From assembly GCF_000512585.2 (NCBI RefSeq), contig NC_089241.1, positions 930,001 to 994,000 on the forward strand: DNA of 64,000 nucleotides, in the 5' to 3' direction. The stretch comes from Kwoniella bestiolae CBS 10118. Taxonomy: Eukaryota; Basidiomycota; Tremellomycetes; Tremellales; Cryptococcaceae. The notes under the pieces are model-generated. The model was not told where the DNA came from. It did no database searches and was given only the letters and a program-made list of their open reading frames with translations. The translations under genes were made by a program, and so were the position numbers. Shown here in pieces: positions 46,346 to 60,242 of this stretch (its first letter is position 1; each line of letters starts with the position of its first letter).

Positions 46346-49300
46346 ATGACAGAAGCGTCCTCTGATCAAATCACCTCGATACCATGCCATCTGAGCGGTG
46401 TCACAAGGGTATGCTTCTCACCAGACGGAGCGTGAGTTGAGCTTATTGATTTCCAGAAGAGTACCAAAGCTAATGTGTCCTGCATTACCCTTTTAGCACA
46501 ATATTCACAGGTGGTTCGGACTGTCTAGTGAGGATACATAAGGCAGATCAACCAGACTCCGAACCTGGGTTTCACGATAATCATACCGACGCTGTGACTT
46601 CTCTGACATGTTCTGTAAGCTCTCATTCCTCGCTATTTTCGTCATGCTTCGGATAGATGATCAAGCAGCTAATCAAACGAATTTTTGGGATAGCGAACGA
46701 ACCTCATAACAGCTTCAGAGGACAATATCGCCCGAATATTCTCATACCCCCAGAATGAATTTACAGGTTTCCTTACGAGGAGTTCTGGTGTGCCTATCCG
46801 ATGGGTTAGTGTGGATAATGCTGGAGAGAGGGTAGCGGTATGTAGCGAGTGAGTGGACATCATATCCATCTCGACAGCTAACTCCTCAAAGGATTACGCT
46901 CATGAGCACAGCTGATGTATGTTGGATGTGGATGTAGCGATCTGTTGGTCAAAATTGTGAATGTACAGGATACTACTAGAGTATCGTTGTTGTCTGATAA
47001 CAACAAATCGGTGAGGTCAGCTACATGGGATCCTACGGGGAAATACCTTGTAAGTCAGCTTGCCCTTTGTCGGTCCCCTTGTGAGGGTTTCAAGCTGATA
47101 TCTACTGGGAATGTAGACTACCGCGTCCTGCGATGGCAAGTTGAAAGTCTACGATACCACTGGAAGCGCCCCGATCTGTCTCAAGATTATGGAAGGAGTG
47201 ATAGGATCGAGCGAATCTGAGTGAGCTTAGCTTTGGCGCGGGACCTTATAGCAAGCTGACTGGAATCGACTTCTAGATCGACTACCTCTTGCTACGCTTC
47301 GTGGCATCCTTCTGGTAATTACTTTGCTATACCTACAAGGACGAACGGTACGTTAGCTGTACCATGAATCACACTTCTTCAGCTGATGTACGACTCTCTC
47401 GTAGATATCGGTATAATAAGCAGAGAAGGATGGAGCAAGCAGACTACTCTCTCGCATGATGGACCCAAATCGGTAAGCTGCATTGTACATGTCGTTTGAT
47501 CCTAAGCTCATATCCTCCATGCAGGCTGTCGGAGAACTCGCCTGGTCGCCTAACGGGAAATACCTCGCCTCGTCCTCATCAAACACCATATACATCTGGG
47601 CGACCGATACTCGCCAAGTCATCGCTAAACATAACAACTCAGAGGGATCCATCTCTGGCCTATGTTTCTCACCCAAATCAAACCTTATCGCTTACACATC
47701 ATTAGACGGATCTTTCCACCGTTGGTCTAACCCTATTCCCTCGAACTTACCTAATCCATATACCACAGAGAGGGAGGAAGCCAAAAAATTAGATAAATTA
47801 CTAGATGACGAGTTTGGGGATGATGAAGTGGATATGGAAGAGAAGGGAGAAGATCTAGATGATAATGAGGATGATCTGTTTGGAGATGACGGTTGGATCG
47901 TGAATGATGATGATGGTGCTCCGGCGGGATACGGGAAGGACGACGAGGAGAGGAAATGGGGTAGTGGAAGGACGGAAGTTGGTATGTTCAGCTGGCCGAC
48001 GCTTCACGAAGCACCAAAAGATTGTCAAGCTGATTGTCCGGATATAGTCAATGTCACCAAAGCTCAACCACCTTTCACTCCTGGAAGTACAGAATTCAAA
48101 AGCAAGAAACGATATCTTGGTGAGCTATTTCACCTACCGCGGCTCCATAATAGCTGACATTGTGATAGCATTCAACATGATCGGGGTAATCGACGTGACA
48201 GACCAAGAAACGCACAATGTAGTCAACGTAGAGTTTCACGACAAGTCCGCTCGAAGGGGATATCATTTCCAAGACCACAACAAATATACGATCGCCTCGT
48301 TAGGCGAACAGGGTATAGTCTATGCGTCCCACTCTGCGGCAGATTCACCTTCAACAGTATACTATCGACCATACGATTCATGGGCTTCTCAGTCGGATTG
48401 GTCGATATCCCTCTTACCAGGTGAAGATGCCATTGCCCTCGCGGCTGGAGGGGGACCAAGTGCCGAAGGTGGATTGGGAAGTGTGGTGATTGCTACTTCC
48501 AGGGGATATGTTAGGTTCTTGACTGCCAGTGGACTTCAGAGGTATGTTTGGAGACTGGGTGAGGATGTTGTGTCTATGGCGGCTGGACGGGATAAGGTGA
48601 TTGTGGTACATAGAGAGGGAGGCACAAGTTTGGATGGTGAGTCTCTAGTTTGAACCTGGTAAGGAATCGTAAAAGCTGACTTGAGGAAATGGACGTAGGA
48701 TGTCAGAATTTGCGATATTCCTTATTGGATTTGGATACCTTCGAGATAATACAGGAAGGAAAGGTCCCTCTACCTAAGAAAGTGACGTTAAAATGGCTTG
48801 GATTCACTTCAGATGGCGTAGGTATCATCTCTTAGATCGATTTGAGGCGGCTTGCTTATACGGTATTTTGATCGTAGGTGCCGGCCATATACGATTCAGC
48901 GGGATTGCTCTCCACCCTAGACAGACATCGAAGACCCGGTCAGGCGAGATGGGTACCGCTGTTCGACACCACGTCGTTGAAGAAGGAAGGTAGGCAGGAG
49001 AATTATTGGCCTGTTGGAGTGACTACGACGCATTTCTCTTGTATAATACTCAAAGTGAGTCATGCGCTCGCCCATGTACACTGGAACTGTGACTGATTGG
49101 ATGTTTTGATACAGGGCTCCGAGAGAGAACCTTGGTTCCCTCGTCCATTGATACAGGAAGTGGAAATGCACATGCCTCTGTTGAATATGGACAATCAACA
49201 AGGTAAACTTGAAGAGAGGTATGTCAGCTGCTTCGAAGCGAATGTGTTCATTAAGAGAGCTGATTGATCGTCATTCATCCAGTCTTGTCCGAGGTCATCT

Positions 49301-50604
49301 GACATTATCCACCCTGTCCGACTCATCCGACCCCGACTCTGAATACCTCATCAAAGAGAAAGAAGTCTCCCTCGACAAAGAGTACTTGCAACTAGTCCAA
49401 ATAGCCTGTAAAGCCGATAATCTCCAGAGAGCACTGGACGTAGCTCGATTGATGCATAATCCAGGAACGATCGAGGCAGCAGCGAAAGTAGCTGCGTTCT
49501 ATCACCTACCGGGACTACAGGAGAGGATCGTAGGAGTTAAGACCGAGAAGGAAAGGAGGAAGAGGGAGAAGAGAAACAGACCTAGGATATCGGAATATAC
49601 ACATGCTCCTTCGCCCACTCCCGTTCCTTCGTCAAGTACGAATGGACCATCAAAGGGATTTACCAGTGATTTTGCTCCTCGAGCGGGAGGATCCAGAAGA
49701 TCGTTCGGAGGGGTGAATAGAGACGCTACGCCTGTTTCTAGTGCGCCGAAGGAAACTTATATACCTGAAACTCCGGGGGATGAAAGTGAATCAGCCATTA
49801 ATGTACCGGAGAATCAAGATGCAGGATCGATGTCACCGGTATCGAAACGACGGAAGTTGGATGATGAGGAGAATGAGTTTGCTGTACCCCAGATTCAGAG
49901 GAAGAAGGGCGAGGAATATCCTTTCCCTGCTGCTAGTGAGTTGATCATACTTCTATGGTCGAATTTCGTGTGCAGTAGTGAAGGCATTCAGCTAATGAGG
50001 TATGATCTGTTGTGATGTAGATGCAGCACCTAAAAACCCATTTGCAAAGAAACCTGCCGGATCAAACCCTTTTGCTAAACCCTCTATGGGGAGTAAACCA
50101 TTGGATCAAGTGAAATCGACAAGTTTCTTTGATAGAGTAGATGATATAAATTCAAGTGGAGTATCAAAAGGTGCGTATTGAGTGGTACATCACCACCCCA
50201 GACAGAATCCAACGAAGATTTTATGCTGATTGAGGAACGTATATGCAGCTTCTACAAAATCGAAAGGGCCTCTCAAAGGAAAAAGCAAAGACTCCAACGG
50301 TCTAGGAAAACAGACTACATTATTCGGTGCGGGAGTGACCAAACGACCTGCCGTCGCGCCTGTACCTCAGTCGATGGGAACTACCGATTCGTTCGTTTCG
50401 ACCGAGACGGAGGATGATTATGAGGAGACTCAGGGGGATGATTTTGAGGAAAGTGACGTTAGACAGGGCATATTGGAGGAAAGTAATGTGAGTTTGAATA
50501 TACTCAACCTGCACTCGAAAAGGGTGTTTTGAGGCTTGTACTGATACGGGCGATATGTATAGGTTCAAGAGACGATGAGTCCTGATGAGATGGAAGTAGA
50601 GTAG
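46346..50604 (+). CDS. CTF4: replisome hub Ctf4/Mcl1 (AND-1/WDHD1)
   Basis: Seventeen exons give 1,064 residues: 46346-46431, 46497-46614, 46694-46848, 46938-47049, 47117-47220, 47277-47347, 47405-47472, 47525-47981, 48048-48119, 48169-48636, 48699-48817, 48878-49054, 49115-49218, 49283-49935, 50021-50170, 50249-50487 and 50563-50604. N-terminal WD repeats are clear (VTRVCFSPDGA; TIFTGGSDCLVRI; LLVKIVNVQDTTRVSLLSDN; LAWSPNGKYLASSSSNTIYI). An acidic linker follows, then the SepB beta-propeller (YHFQDHNKYTIASLGEQGIV; DWSISLLPGEDAIALAAGGG; WVPLFDTTSLKK) and the helical bundle (LVQIACKADNLQRALDVARL). The disordered tail contains KNPFAKKP repeats and GLGKQTTLFG. Ctf4 trimers link the CMG helicase to Pol alpha and other clients at the fork. 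Confidence 0.93.
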
Positions 50605-51211
50605 GATACTTCTGCTTTGGCTTGTTCTGTTTGGTATGCTTGATCATGTGTTTGTATGCATAGGTTACGATATCCTATCTACTGACTTAGGTTTGCTGAC
50701 CGGGTATCCGAGATCATGAAGGCATGTTGAGGACGAGATCTCAGCTGTGGTCAGCGCGCTAACCAAGCTGAAACACCAACAAACACCACTTGGCATACCA
50801 TACAGGGTGAAATTGATCATCGCTTATCCCATCATCATCAAAAGAAGCGACAGTGTTTCGTCTTCCAAGATGATTATGATAATTATCATGGCTATCCTTT
50901 CATGTCCGTCATCCTTTGGCGTTTCGTCTCACTGACATCCTTTGGTGATTTGCTCCAAAGGGTGTATGGGTCGATGACATGTTCCACCGAGCGACCACCG
51001 CTAGATTAGACTGATAGATCATTGGTTGGTGTCCTACGTTTGACTTTTTCTCTTATACAGCATACCGATTTATACCTAGTCAGTCAATAGTCTAGTGATT
51101 CAACTACTTTATACATTCTTTACTTACAGCGATTCACATAGACAGATATAGAGCGAGACTTTCGACCATATACCCAACCTAGGCTCCGGTCAGCCTTTAT
51201 AATATCACAAA
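50605..51211. other. intergenic region, promoter of the giant gene
   Basis: About 600 bases upstream of the giant gene. No gene, repeat or named element is seen. Confidence 0.5.
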
Positions 51212-54200
51212 ATGGCCAACCCCGATGCCGCCGCTCGAGAGGCACTGACCATCGTAGCCGTGTTAGGAGCGATCCTTGCGTTCTCGCTCTTCACCTGAAC
51301 CTGGGCATATAAGCGGAACAGAGATGGTGGGAGAGGCAAAGGGAATGATGACGGTAGAAAAGATAGGCAGAGATCTGGGGATGATGATGGTAAGAAAGAT
51401 CGAGATAGGAACAACCATGATGACAACAAAAACAAGAGGGATAACGACAAACGAAGGAACAAGAATGATGATGACAATAAGAAACCACCCGATACCCCCG
51501 CTTCTACGAATTATGATCCTTCCAAAGACAAACCCCCCGATTCCGACGACGACAACTCTAAAGGTGGTGGTGGTTCTGGACCAGGGCCAGAACCTGGACC
51601 TGGGCCTTCAAGTTATTTGGATAGTACTTTCCAGATCACACCGAATCTCAAGCTCAAGATTCGATCTTCGTCCGATGATCCGCCTATGAGTGTGACGTAC
51701 CATGGTGATCCGCCTTCGTCTGGTGGGTCGGATGGTGGTCCTGGATTCGGAGGTGGTGGACCTCCATGGGATCCGCGCGGTGGACCCTCATGGGATTCAT
51801 GGGGTGGACCTCCAACCGATTCATCCTGGTACGAAGGAGACAACGGCTATGGGTATGGTGGGGGATGGTACCCTGGTGGAGGTGGCGGACCTGCAATCCC
51901 TGTAGGGGGAATGCCCGGGAACCCCCAAACCGCCTCATTACCTGTCGAACAATCTCAACATGGCGGAGGCAGAAGACCACCCTTCGATCCCGTCATGCTG
52001 GGTACGGCCCGTACGCCCTCTGGATTCGATACTGTCCATGTGGCCATGGCTGGTGTATTCCCCAGGACTCCAGTGGCTATACCGCGGTACAAACCTTTCC
52101 GCGAAGTCCCATCTCTGGTATCTTCCTCTTCCTCCTCCATGGAATCAGAAATCTTAACGCCCCTCACGCCATTGGAGTTAAAGACGGCATTCATGCCTCC
52201 TGGGATGGAGATTGATCCGTTTACTTACAGCTCGGCTAAACCTGCCAAATCCCATTTCTCGGCTCAGGATCTACACAATGACGAGTTAAATGATCTACAA
52301 GATATCCTTCAAGGCCGGGAGAGGAAGGGGGAGGGGATAGATCTTAGACCTAGAAGACTGAGTGAGCTACTCGAGGTACCTGGATTGGGTGAGACGCTTG
52401 GACCGGCTGGAGGTGATAGGTATAATCCTACGATGTTTGGGGATCTAGCTCAAGATAGGAGGGGGGGTGTACCTCTCAGTCCGATTAGAGTTAAGGGCGG
52501 GATGAGTCCAATTGTGAGTGGCAGACTATCCAGTACCGGTCAGATGGGTATAGGACTGTATGGCAATTCTAATCATCGCATATCTTTGAATTCTATTGAG
52601 ATCGCCCGATGAAGCTTCAAAATACTGATGCATTCGCTGTGTGCCATATTAGGATCTGAACCCCGTATATATCGAAGAGAAAGGAGAGAGAGTCACCAAT
52701 CTATCTCCGCTCAGACCTGGAATACCTGTAAGTGATTCTATCACGTTTCTGTCACGAACCACGAAACTGATACGATGCGTGCCGTGCTGTATGTCAGGCT
52801 GAAAATGGCGAAAGAGTCAAACGACGAGAGAAGGTGAGAAACGGACTTGTCTCACCCCGAGCCGTCAATCTACCTACACCTGTAGCTGAGGAAAGTCAAC
52901 GAGAGAAAGAGGGAGCTAGACGGAAAGAACGACAAAAACAGGAGATTGGGGTTCCAGATGATTATGAGAAGGCGCGAGTGAGAACCCGAAAAGAGAGAGA
53001 GAGAGAGAAGATCCCCGTATCTCCCGAAAGAGCCAAAAAGATGAGGAAGCAGAAAGTCAAAGTGGTCGATCGTGATACTGGAAGAGTCAAAAGCGAGGAA
53101 ATTCTGGTTACTGATTCAGAAGCTGGGGCTGAAAAGATACTGTCCCCTGGAAGACGAACGGCGAAAGTACGTATCAGGGGTACTCTCGGGGAGAGCGAGG
53201 AGGAAGCATTGTATGAACGAGAAAGGAGTAGGAAGAAAAGGGAGAGATTGAGGCAGGCGATAAGGAATGATGAGAGTGAGGAAGAATACGTTACTGTTGA
53301 CAAAGATGGTAGACGAGTCAAGAGGAAGGAGAAGCGAAGAGTGCCGATTAGTGAGGATGAGGAGGAGAGGGTGAGATTGAGGAGAAAAGAGAGGAACGAA
53401 GTGGGTGATTCCGAAGACGAGGTTGTGCGTGCGGAAAGACGAAGAGCAAAAGTGAGGAGAGAAAGGCTCCGGAATGGTAGAGTTGGGGTTGGATTCGATG
53501 AAGAGGAGGAAGAACCATTATATGAGAGGCATACCGATAGGAATGGGAGACCGAAGTTGAGGAAGATGCAACATGATGATCCGTATCAAGAGTTCTATCG
53601 ACAGAGGAATAGGAATAGGGAGCGAGTGCGTGGTGGTAGAGGGATAGAAGAATATGAAGAGGAGTATGAGATGGGTGGTCAGGCTAGGGTGAGAAGGAGA
53701 GTACCTCAGCAACCTATATACCAAGATGATGGTATACCTTTACAGAATATCCCTAATTATCAACTTCAACAAGGTCAACAAGTACCTGTCAATCCCATCT
53801 TGGCTCAACGTCGACAACTCAACCAAGCGACAATCGAAGATGAATTGGCGAGAGAGAATCCTTCGCTCAGTAGGACTGAGAGAGAGGACATGGCTAGATT
53901 GAGATTACGAAATTATGAGTCAGGCCGGGATGAGAGACTTGATCGGACGATCCTGCAAGAAGAGGGTGATGATGCAAATATCAGTGTGAAGGAGAGGGAA
54001 CGACTTGCGAAGTTAAGGTTACAACATATGGATGCTGACGAAGATAGCTTCTCGAAGACTGGTCATAGGTTAGGTCAAGGTGAGGATACTCAGTTGCAAA
54101 CCAAGCAACAACATCACCAAATTGAAGAGGAGGAGCAACGGGTCAGAGCACCGGGACAGAGAAGAAGGATCCAGAATGAGACCGAAAGTGTGGAACTTGA

Positions 54201-57200
54201 TGACACTAGTGTCGAATCAGCTGAGAAGGCTGGAGAGATCACTCTCGGACACGCCGAGCGAGTGAACACGGAGATGAACGTTACTGTCAGACCGGAAAGT
54301 CCACGACGTCAGTGATTTTTGTGTGCTTTCATGATCATGACTGATTTGTGTATGGACTGATCGATCTTCTATATTCGCAGATGAAGTACTTGTCAGACCT
54401 GATAGACCTCAAGGACCAAATCAGCAAAATCGAAGACATTTCGCACTGCGCGAAAACAGACGACTCGACCAGTCAGATGATGAAGCAGTGGAACGTCAAG
54501 CCGAGACTGAACATGCAAGTGAAACTGTACCCCTCAATGTGCAACCGAAACAGGAGACGGAGATCTTCGAGTTGCCTGCTACACCTGTCGGTCAAAGGAG
54601 GACTCCGCGAGTGGAGAATGCGGATGATATACGACAGGAGATGAGATCGGGTGAGTTGATATATCTGACCTTTGACTGGCAGTGGTAGTGCCGTTGCTGA
54701 TATGGACTTCTCAGGTGAACTCACCGATCATGAGAGATTAGACGAGCTTGTGAGACAAGATGTCGATACGGTGCCTGTAAACCTGGTCACTGAGCATGGC
54801 AGACGAAGTGGTGTGGAGGAGAATGATGGTCGAGAGAGAAGAAGGGTAGGAGTCGACATTGCGGCTCGACCAACGATTGTCCAAGGGTCCTCAGGTGGGG
54901 GACAAAGACATGAGCGCACAATCAATATCAGCTCATCGCCAATCCAAAGTCAGCGAGGCACCGACAACTTGCATTCGGATCATGATCCATACCCTTTCGA
55001 AAATATCATCAACAACAGGATCAACTTCGTGAAAGGTCTGAATCCGGGAGGGAAGGCATTTCTCCGGGAGAGAGCGAAGAGGGACTGGAAGGAAGGAAAG
55101 GAGCGATTGGTCCGTGACAATCCTCATATGAGCGAGGAGGAGCTCTTAGCGAGACTGGTTGATGATTCTGTTGAGGAGTATCAGCGCAGACAGAGGGTTA
55201 ACATCAACACTGAGACCGATTCCAGAATTATCGAGCGAACCCATGCGTTGGCCACCGAACACGAACGCTCTCCGCTTCCCTCTGTGAGAAGGACCCAGCA
55301 TAACCAGGAAATCATGGAAGAATGGCCATCAGAGGTCGAAAGAAGGAGACCAACTCCACTGGCTTTAGAGGAATCAGGGCCCTCAAGAGGTCCAGTCGAT
55401 GAGCTTGATAGGGCGCCGACCTCAGCCCAACTCTCAGGCCCAGTGAGACAATGGGAATTCTGGCGCAACATTATTGAGGAGAGCGTTGATTCGTGTGATG
55501 GTCTGAGCGCCAGAGATAATGTTCGGGTGAAGATGGAAGCTAGTGCCAAATGGCACAAAAAAATGAAGAAAATGACCGATCATGCACTTGAGACGGACGG
55601 GAAGAAGCTCTTGGAAGATATGGTAGATGTGCTGATCAGGGAAGCTGGAGGTGTGAGGCGAAACACTGACAGATCTGAAGCTGGACCTAGAGAGCCTGAG
55701 CCAGAACGCAATACGACTCATCCAACTCGACAAAGACAGTTGATGGAGGGTGAAGAGCCCGTCGGTACTCGACAACATCAACGAAGAGAAAAAGCTCAAG
55801 AGAACCCCTCTGTACAGCATAGATTGGATACTCAATCCGAAGCTAGAAGGGAAAGGAGAAGACAGAATCAAGGACAAAGACAAAGACAAGAGAGGGCTCA
55901 TGAGAATGGTGAACCCAATCGAGTGGTAATGGATGTCTCTCATCTCAATGAAGAACAGATCAAGGAATATGAAGAGACCGGGAAATTACCTTCTACGGAT
56001 GCTCAACGAGAAGATCGAGAGGACACAACCAATGTAAGGCCCACTCTCGCCCATCAAGCTCGTGATGACCATGTCCAAGAGGCAGGAGGAAGGTCTAATA
56101 TGCAAATGGCGTCTACGCGGCCTGGTCCAGTACCTGCCGAGGATGCAGACATCGGGGCTCCCGACGGTCGGGCTACGGTTCATACGTCCAGGAGACAAGG
56201 TGCTTTGGCTTTAGCTGCAAGTGCTGAGCCACCAGCCGAAGAGCGGGAGAACACAACCAGAGTTCGACTTACGGCCGATCCTGAAGTGGACTACAGCTTA
56301 TATGAAGATGAACCGGATCTAAGTCGACCTACTCATGCCAATGTCCGTCCCATCGTGCAATCAGAGAAGGAGTACAACAATTCCAGACCCATCCCTGAGG
56401 AGATTGCTGTTGGCGAGAAATCGGGGGGTTACGATTCGGGATATGGGACTGACGAAGATCGAGAAATCGAAGTTCATGAACGATCTGCTCCTCCCAAGAT
56501 ATCAATCGATCCTAAAGACCGCCACGATGACGGAAGAGATCTTTTCGCACATACTGGGAGAGTTAGACTCGATGAATATCCGGATCACACAGGTAGACCG
56601 CGTGTGCCGCGTGAGTTCAGGGAGGAACATGGCAGATGGCCCATGGAAGGCGAAGATCCGATTGATGGATTCCATCGGCAAATGTGGGAAGAAGAATTCG
56701 CCAACACTCAACGTGGTGCTCGAGATGAGGTTGGATCTTCCGATCATATCAGACCGGTAAGACACGAATCGACTGAAGAACCTAGAAGACAAAGCGAGGA
56801 ACCTCGAAGACCCATAGGCGGGGACAATGCCACTTCATGGGATTGGCCTGAGGATCTTCCAAATCCTGAGCAAAATGAAGTTGTACAAGTGCACCAAACG
56901 TCCGTTCCAGAATACAAGATTGGCAAAGAGAATAGACCTGAACAGGCGTGGTCGGAAGTTGCCCCAGCCCGAAAGCCAGAGGTCAAACGGCCAGGATTGG
57001 AAGCTCCACTTGTGCCTAGTAAAGAAACGTCCCGAGCGGATGCTGATGAACCAATGGATACTCGACGAGCGGTGAAGAAAGATGTTGAAGAGTCTCGCAT
57101 TTCGCCCGTCAAGATGATATCTAAGGACGATGATGAAAGAGTTCCAAAAAGAGCTGAAGTGACGGCTCGACCTAGAGAAGACGAAAAGATCCGTGAAGTG

Positions 57201-60200
57201 TCACCTCACTCTTCGAGAGAAAAAATGATCAATAGGGCACTGCAAGACGCACAGATGACGAGGGATAATTTGCGACATGCACGCAGAGTTAAGAGAGAGG
57301 ATGATGATGAATCTGAGGATCCGGGAATGAGCATGGCTGCTACTAGACCTGGTCTGGATCTTGACGAAGATAGGGAGCCCAAGCTTGCTGAACGACCAGT
57401 AGATGCCAGACAAGGTGACCATAAGACAGATAAGGCAGACTTGTTCGAACATACTGGAGACGTGATACCGGCCACTGGTAACGCTTTGCCTGGTCAGAAA
57501 GAGAAACGACCCGTACCTCACAGCCGCGCTTCCATCCAAAAGTCTCACAGGGACACATTGAGTGATTTTCAGAAGCTATACTCTTCAAAAGCGCAGGGTA
57601 GGGACGCTTCATTCGAAAAATTCCAGCAGGATCTACTGGAAAGACATCAGCAGCAATCGCCTTTGCAAGTCCATACCACTTTTGTACCTGATGTCGAGCA
57701 GAGGGATGTCGGTAGATCCACCGGGGTTGACTCTACGTTGGAAGAAGAGGAAACTCGGGATGAGACTCGACCGCTCAAACCTCCCAATAGGGAGGGTACC
57801 AAGCCGAACAGAGTGCCCGTTAGATCCGATGTAGACGTAAGAGGCGATCGAGTTCGCTCGAGAGATGAAGAAGAGGAAGATGAGCTGAAATCTGACATGA
57901 GGACGATGGGTCATGGGAGAAGGAAGGGAGTCAAATTTGAAAGCAAACAGAACAAGGGAGAAAGAAGCAAGGAAGTATCGGAAGATTACTACCAATCCGA
58001 TGCTGAAGAGGATGGGGCTCAAAATCATGGTCGTCGAAGAATGAGATCTAATCGTGGAGGCGGGGATTCACCTTCTATCAGTCCGCTGTCGCCCAGGTCT
58101 CGACCAATCGTGAATGCAAGAGCCAGGAGACGAGCAGGACGTTTCAGAGAGAGGGAGAATGGCGCTGTAGTCAGTGATTCTGATGTGTCCGATGAAGACC
58201 GGGAATCTACCCCGCGGGCCAAAGGCAGAAGAGATGCTGGCGGAACAACTCAGGATCAGGACAGAGGGGCATTGGGTCACCGTTCTAGAGGTGGTAGACG
58301 TACTGCAGATCAAGGCCAGGAGAACAGTGAGGACGAGGTCCGAGCTGGCCGATCCAGACGTCAGGACAGGAGGAGCAAGGCCGGAGTTGATGTAGAAGAG
58401 AATGAAGAGGATGATGACCGGGACATCCGAAAAGCCGGTGGACGAAATGCTCAGTTCGGACGTAGGGCACGAAGGGGTGATAGAAAATTTGGAGGTGGTG
58501 AACATGACGAAGAGGAAGATATTTTACTTGCGGAAGATGATAGGGCGCAAAATCCTAGGGGACGACCTAATCAGGCTAGACCCGAAGACACTTCGCAGGA
58601 CGATATAACACCCCGAGGCGGACCCCGAAGTAACGGAAGAGACGAGAGATCCAGATGGGACCATTCCATCAAAGGCGGCAGGAGGGATGGTCGAATTGGA
58701 CAAGATGGCGATACTGACTCGGATGACGATGATCTGAACGACGCGCCACGTAGACCACGAGATGTTTCAGCGCCGAAAGATGCGGTGGACGAGCCTAGAA
58801 GGGACATCCGTCATAATAATCGGACGACTCAAATTGGCTCAGATAGCGATTCGCAGGATACCGAGACTGATGATCCTGATCAACAGCACCGCCGCAGAGA
58901 CCAGCCCCGTCAAAATGCTGAACAATCTCGGCAAGCTAGGGCAGAAGATGAAAGCGACCAGGCCAAAGCTGAAGCGAGTCGAAAGAAGGAAGACGAGAAG
59001 ATGGCGAGAAGACAAGAAGAATCGATCAGAAAGCAAGAAAAGAAGTTAAACTCTTCTAGCCACGGTGGTCTGGGCGATGACGATGATAGCTATATGAGGG
59101 AATACAATACCTCTTCTATCTCTTGGAGACCCAAAATCCACCTTCGAGCCGGATGGAATATCCTCAAGAACGCGCCGTTTTGGTCTTCATTCTCTGCGAT
59201 TGAATTTATCCTCTACGTTGAAATAACCAGACAACTTTTCTCGATGTTATCAATTTCCTCCGGATCTCTCTCTGCCGCTTCCTCTACTCCCTCTAGCAGA
59301 CTGAGTAAACGAGCCAACTCCCCCGATGAACTAGGCTTCGATCTGCAACTAACGCAAACTTGGTTCTTCAACATGTTCCAGTCCAACGGAGTAGAATCCA
59401 CCTCTTTCTTCGTGTTTATCAGTCTTTGGAACATAATCTGTATCCCCCTACTGGGATGTCTAATCTACGCCACATTGGAGAAAGCCTCCAATCCACATGA
59501 GAAGGAATCCTCTAGATCGTGGCTTTTGAGAAAATTGAGGAGCGCGGTTGAAGTGTCTGAAAGGGTTATTCTGATGGATAGGAAGTTCCATGGTTTCAGG
59601 TCATTCATCAAGCGATTCAGTCTATGGACTATCGTCAGACTATCTGTATTTATCTGTCAAGTAATTGGAACGGCCTTGGTATTTAGACAGACAATGAGTC
59701 TGGCCTACCTCTCTGCGGCCGGCTCAAGCTCTACTACATCGACATTCTCGGACGCAGCGGATGTATCAGCTACGATCAAATCCCTAAGTGAATTCGCCGG
59801 GGGATTGACCAATGCTCAAGTCTTTGGCATAACCAACTTCGTCTTCCTTGTTCTGCTCCTCAACTTGGCTATCTCATGGTATTCTCTCCTCCATTCCAAA
59901 AAGACCGCCGCGAAAGGTGCACGATCGATACTCAAGTGGATATCGATTGCCTTGATCACAACTCCTTTCGTAGTTTGTTTGTTGTATTTCCAGGAAATTG
60001 CGAATTACCTTATACAATCGCAGAACTCAACGGGAATGGTGGGCGACAGCGGGACGATCGTACTTGTTGGAGCGAACTTTATGTTCATGGGGTTGTTGCC
60101 TGGTATGGGGTATGTAGTATATGAGCTGGGCAAGGTGTGGGATAGGAAATTTCCTAATGGGTTCTTCAATAGGAGAGGGACTAGAAGCTCAAGCGGAGGA

Positions 60201-60242
60201 GGAAGTAGCTGGTTGATCTGTACTGATTGTGGACCTGTGTAG
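51212..60242 (+). CDS. giant charged multi-pass membrane protein, function unknown
   Basis: Five exons, 51212-52513, 52653-52727, 52798-54307, 54381-54650 and 54715-60242, all in phase, spanning about 2,890 residues. The first 28 codons encode a hydrophobic helix (ALTIVAVLGAILAFSLFT). An in-frame TGA at 51296-51298 follows, and the same frame then continues as WAYKRNRDGG. A 60-base intron, 51254-51313, could remove the TGA in frame but would delete the helix. Next come a Gly/Pro/Asp-rich part and over 2,000 residues dominated by Arg, Glu and Asp, predicted disordered with coil patches. The last 380 residues hold about six transmembrane segments (SAIEFILYVEITRQLFSML; FVFISLWNIICIPLLGCLIY; LVLLLNLAISWYSLL; WISIALITTPFVVCLLYF). 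I recognise no family. A tether or scaffold role is only a guess from shape. Confidence 0.72.

Noticed and set aside
55434..55943. Minus-strand frames of 80-170 codons across the giant gene
   Set aside because: They are antisense shadows of Arg/Glu-rich coding sequence, which rarely forms stops on the other strand.
52834..59050. Charged low-complexity region considered as a transposon or viral polyprotein
   Set aside because: No polymerase, protease, integrase or terminal repeat is visible. The exons join in phase to a cellular-type membrane domain.
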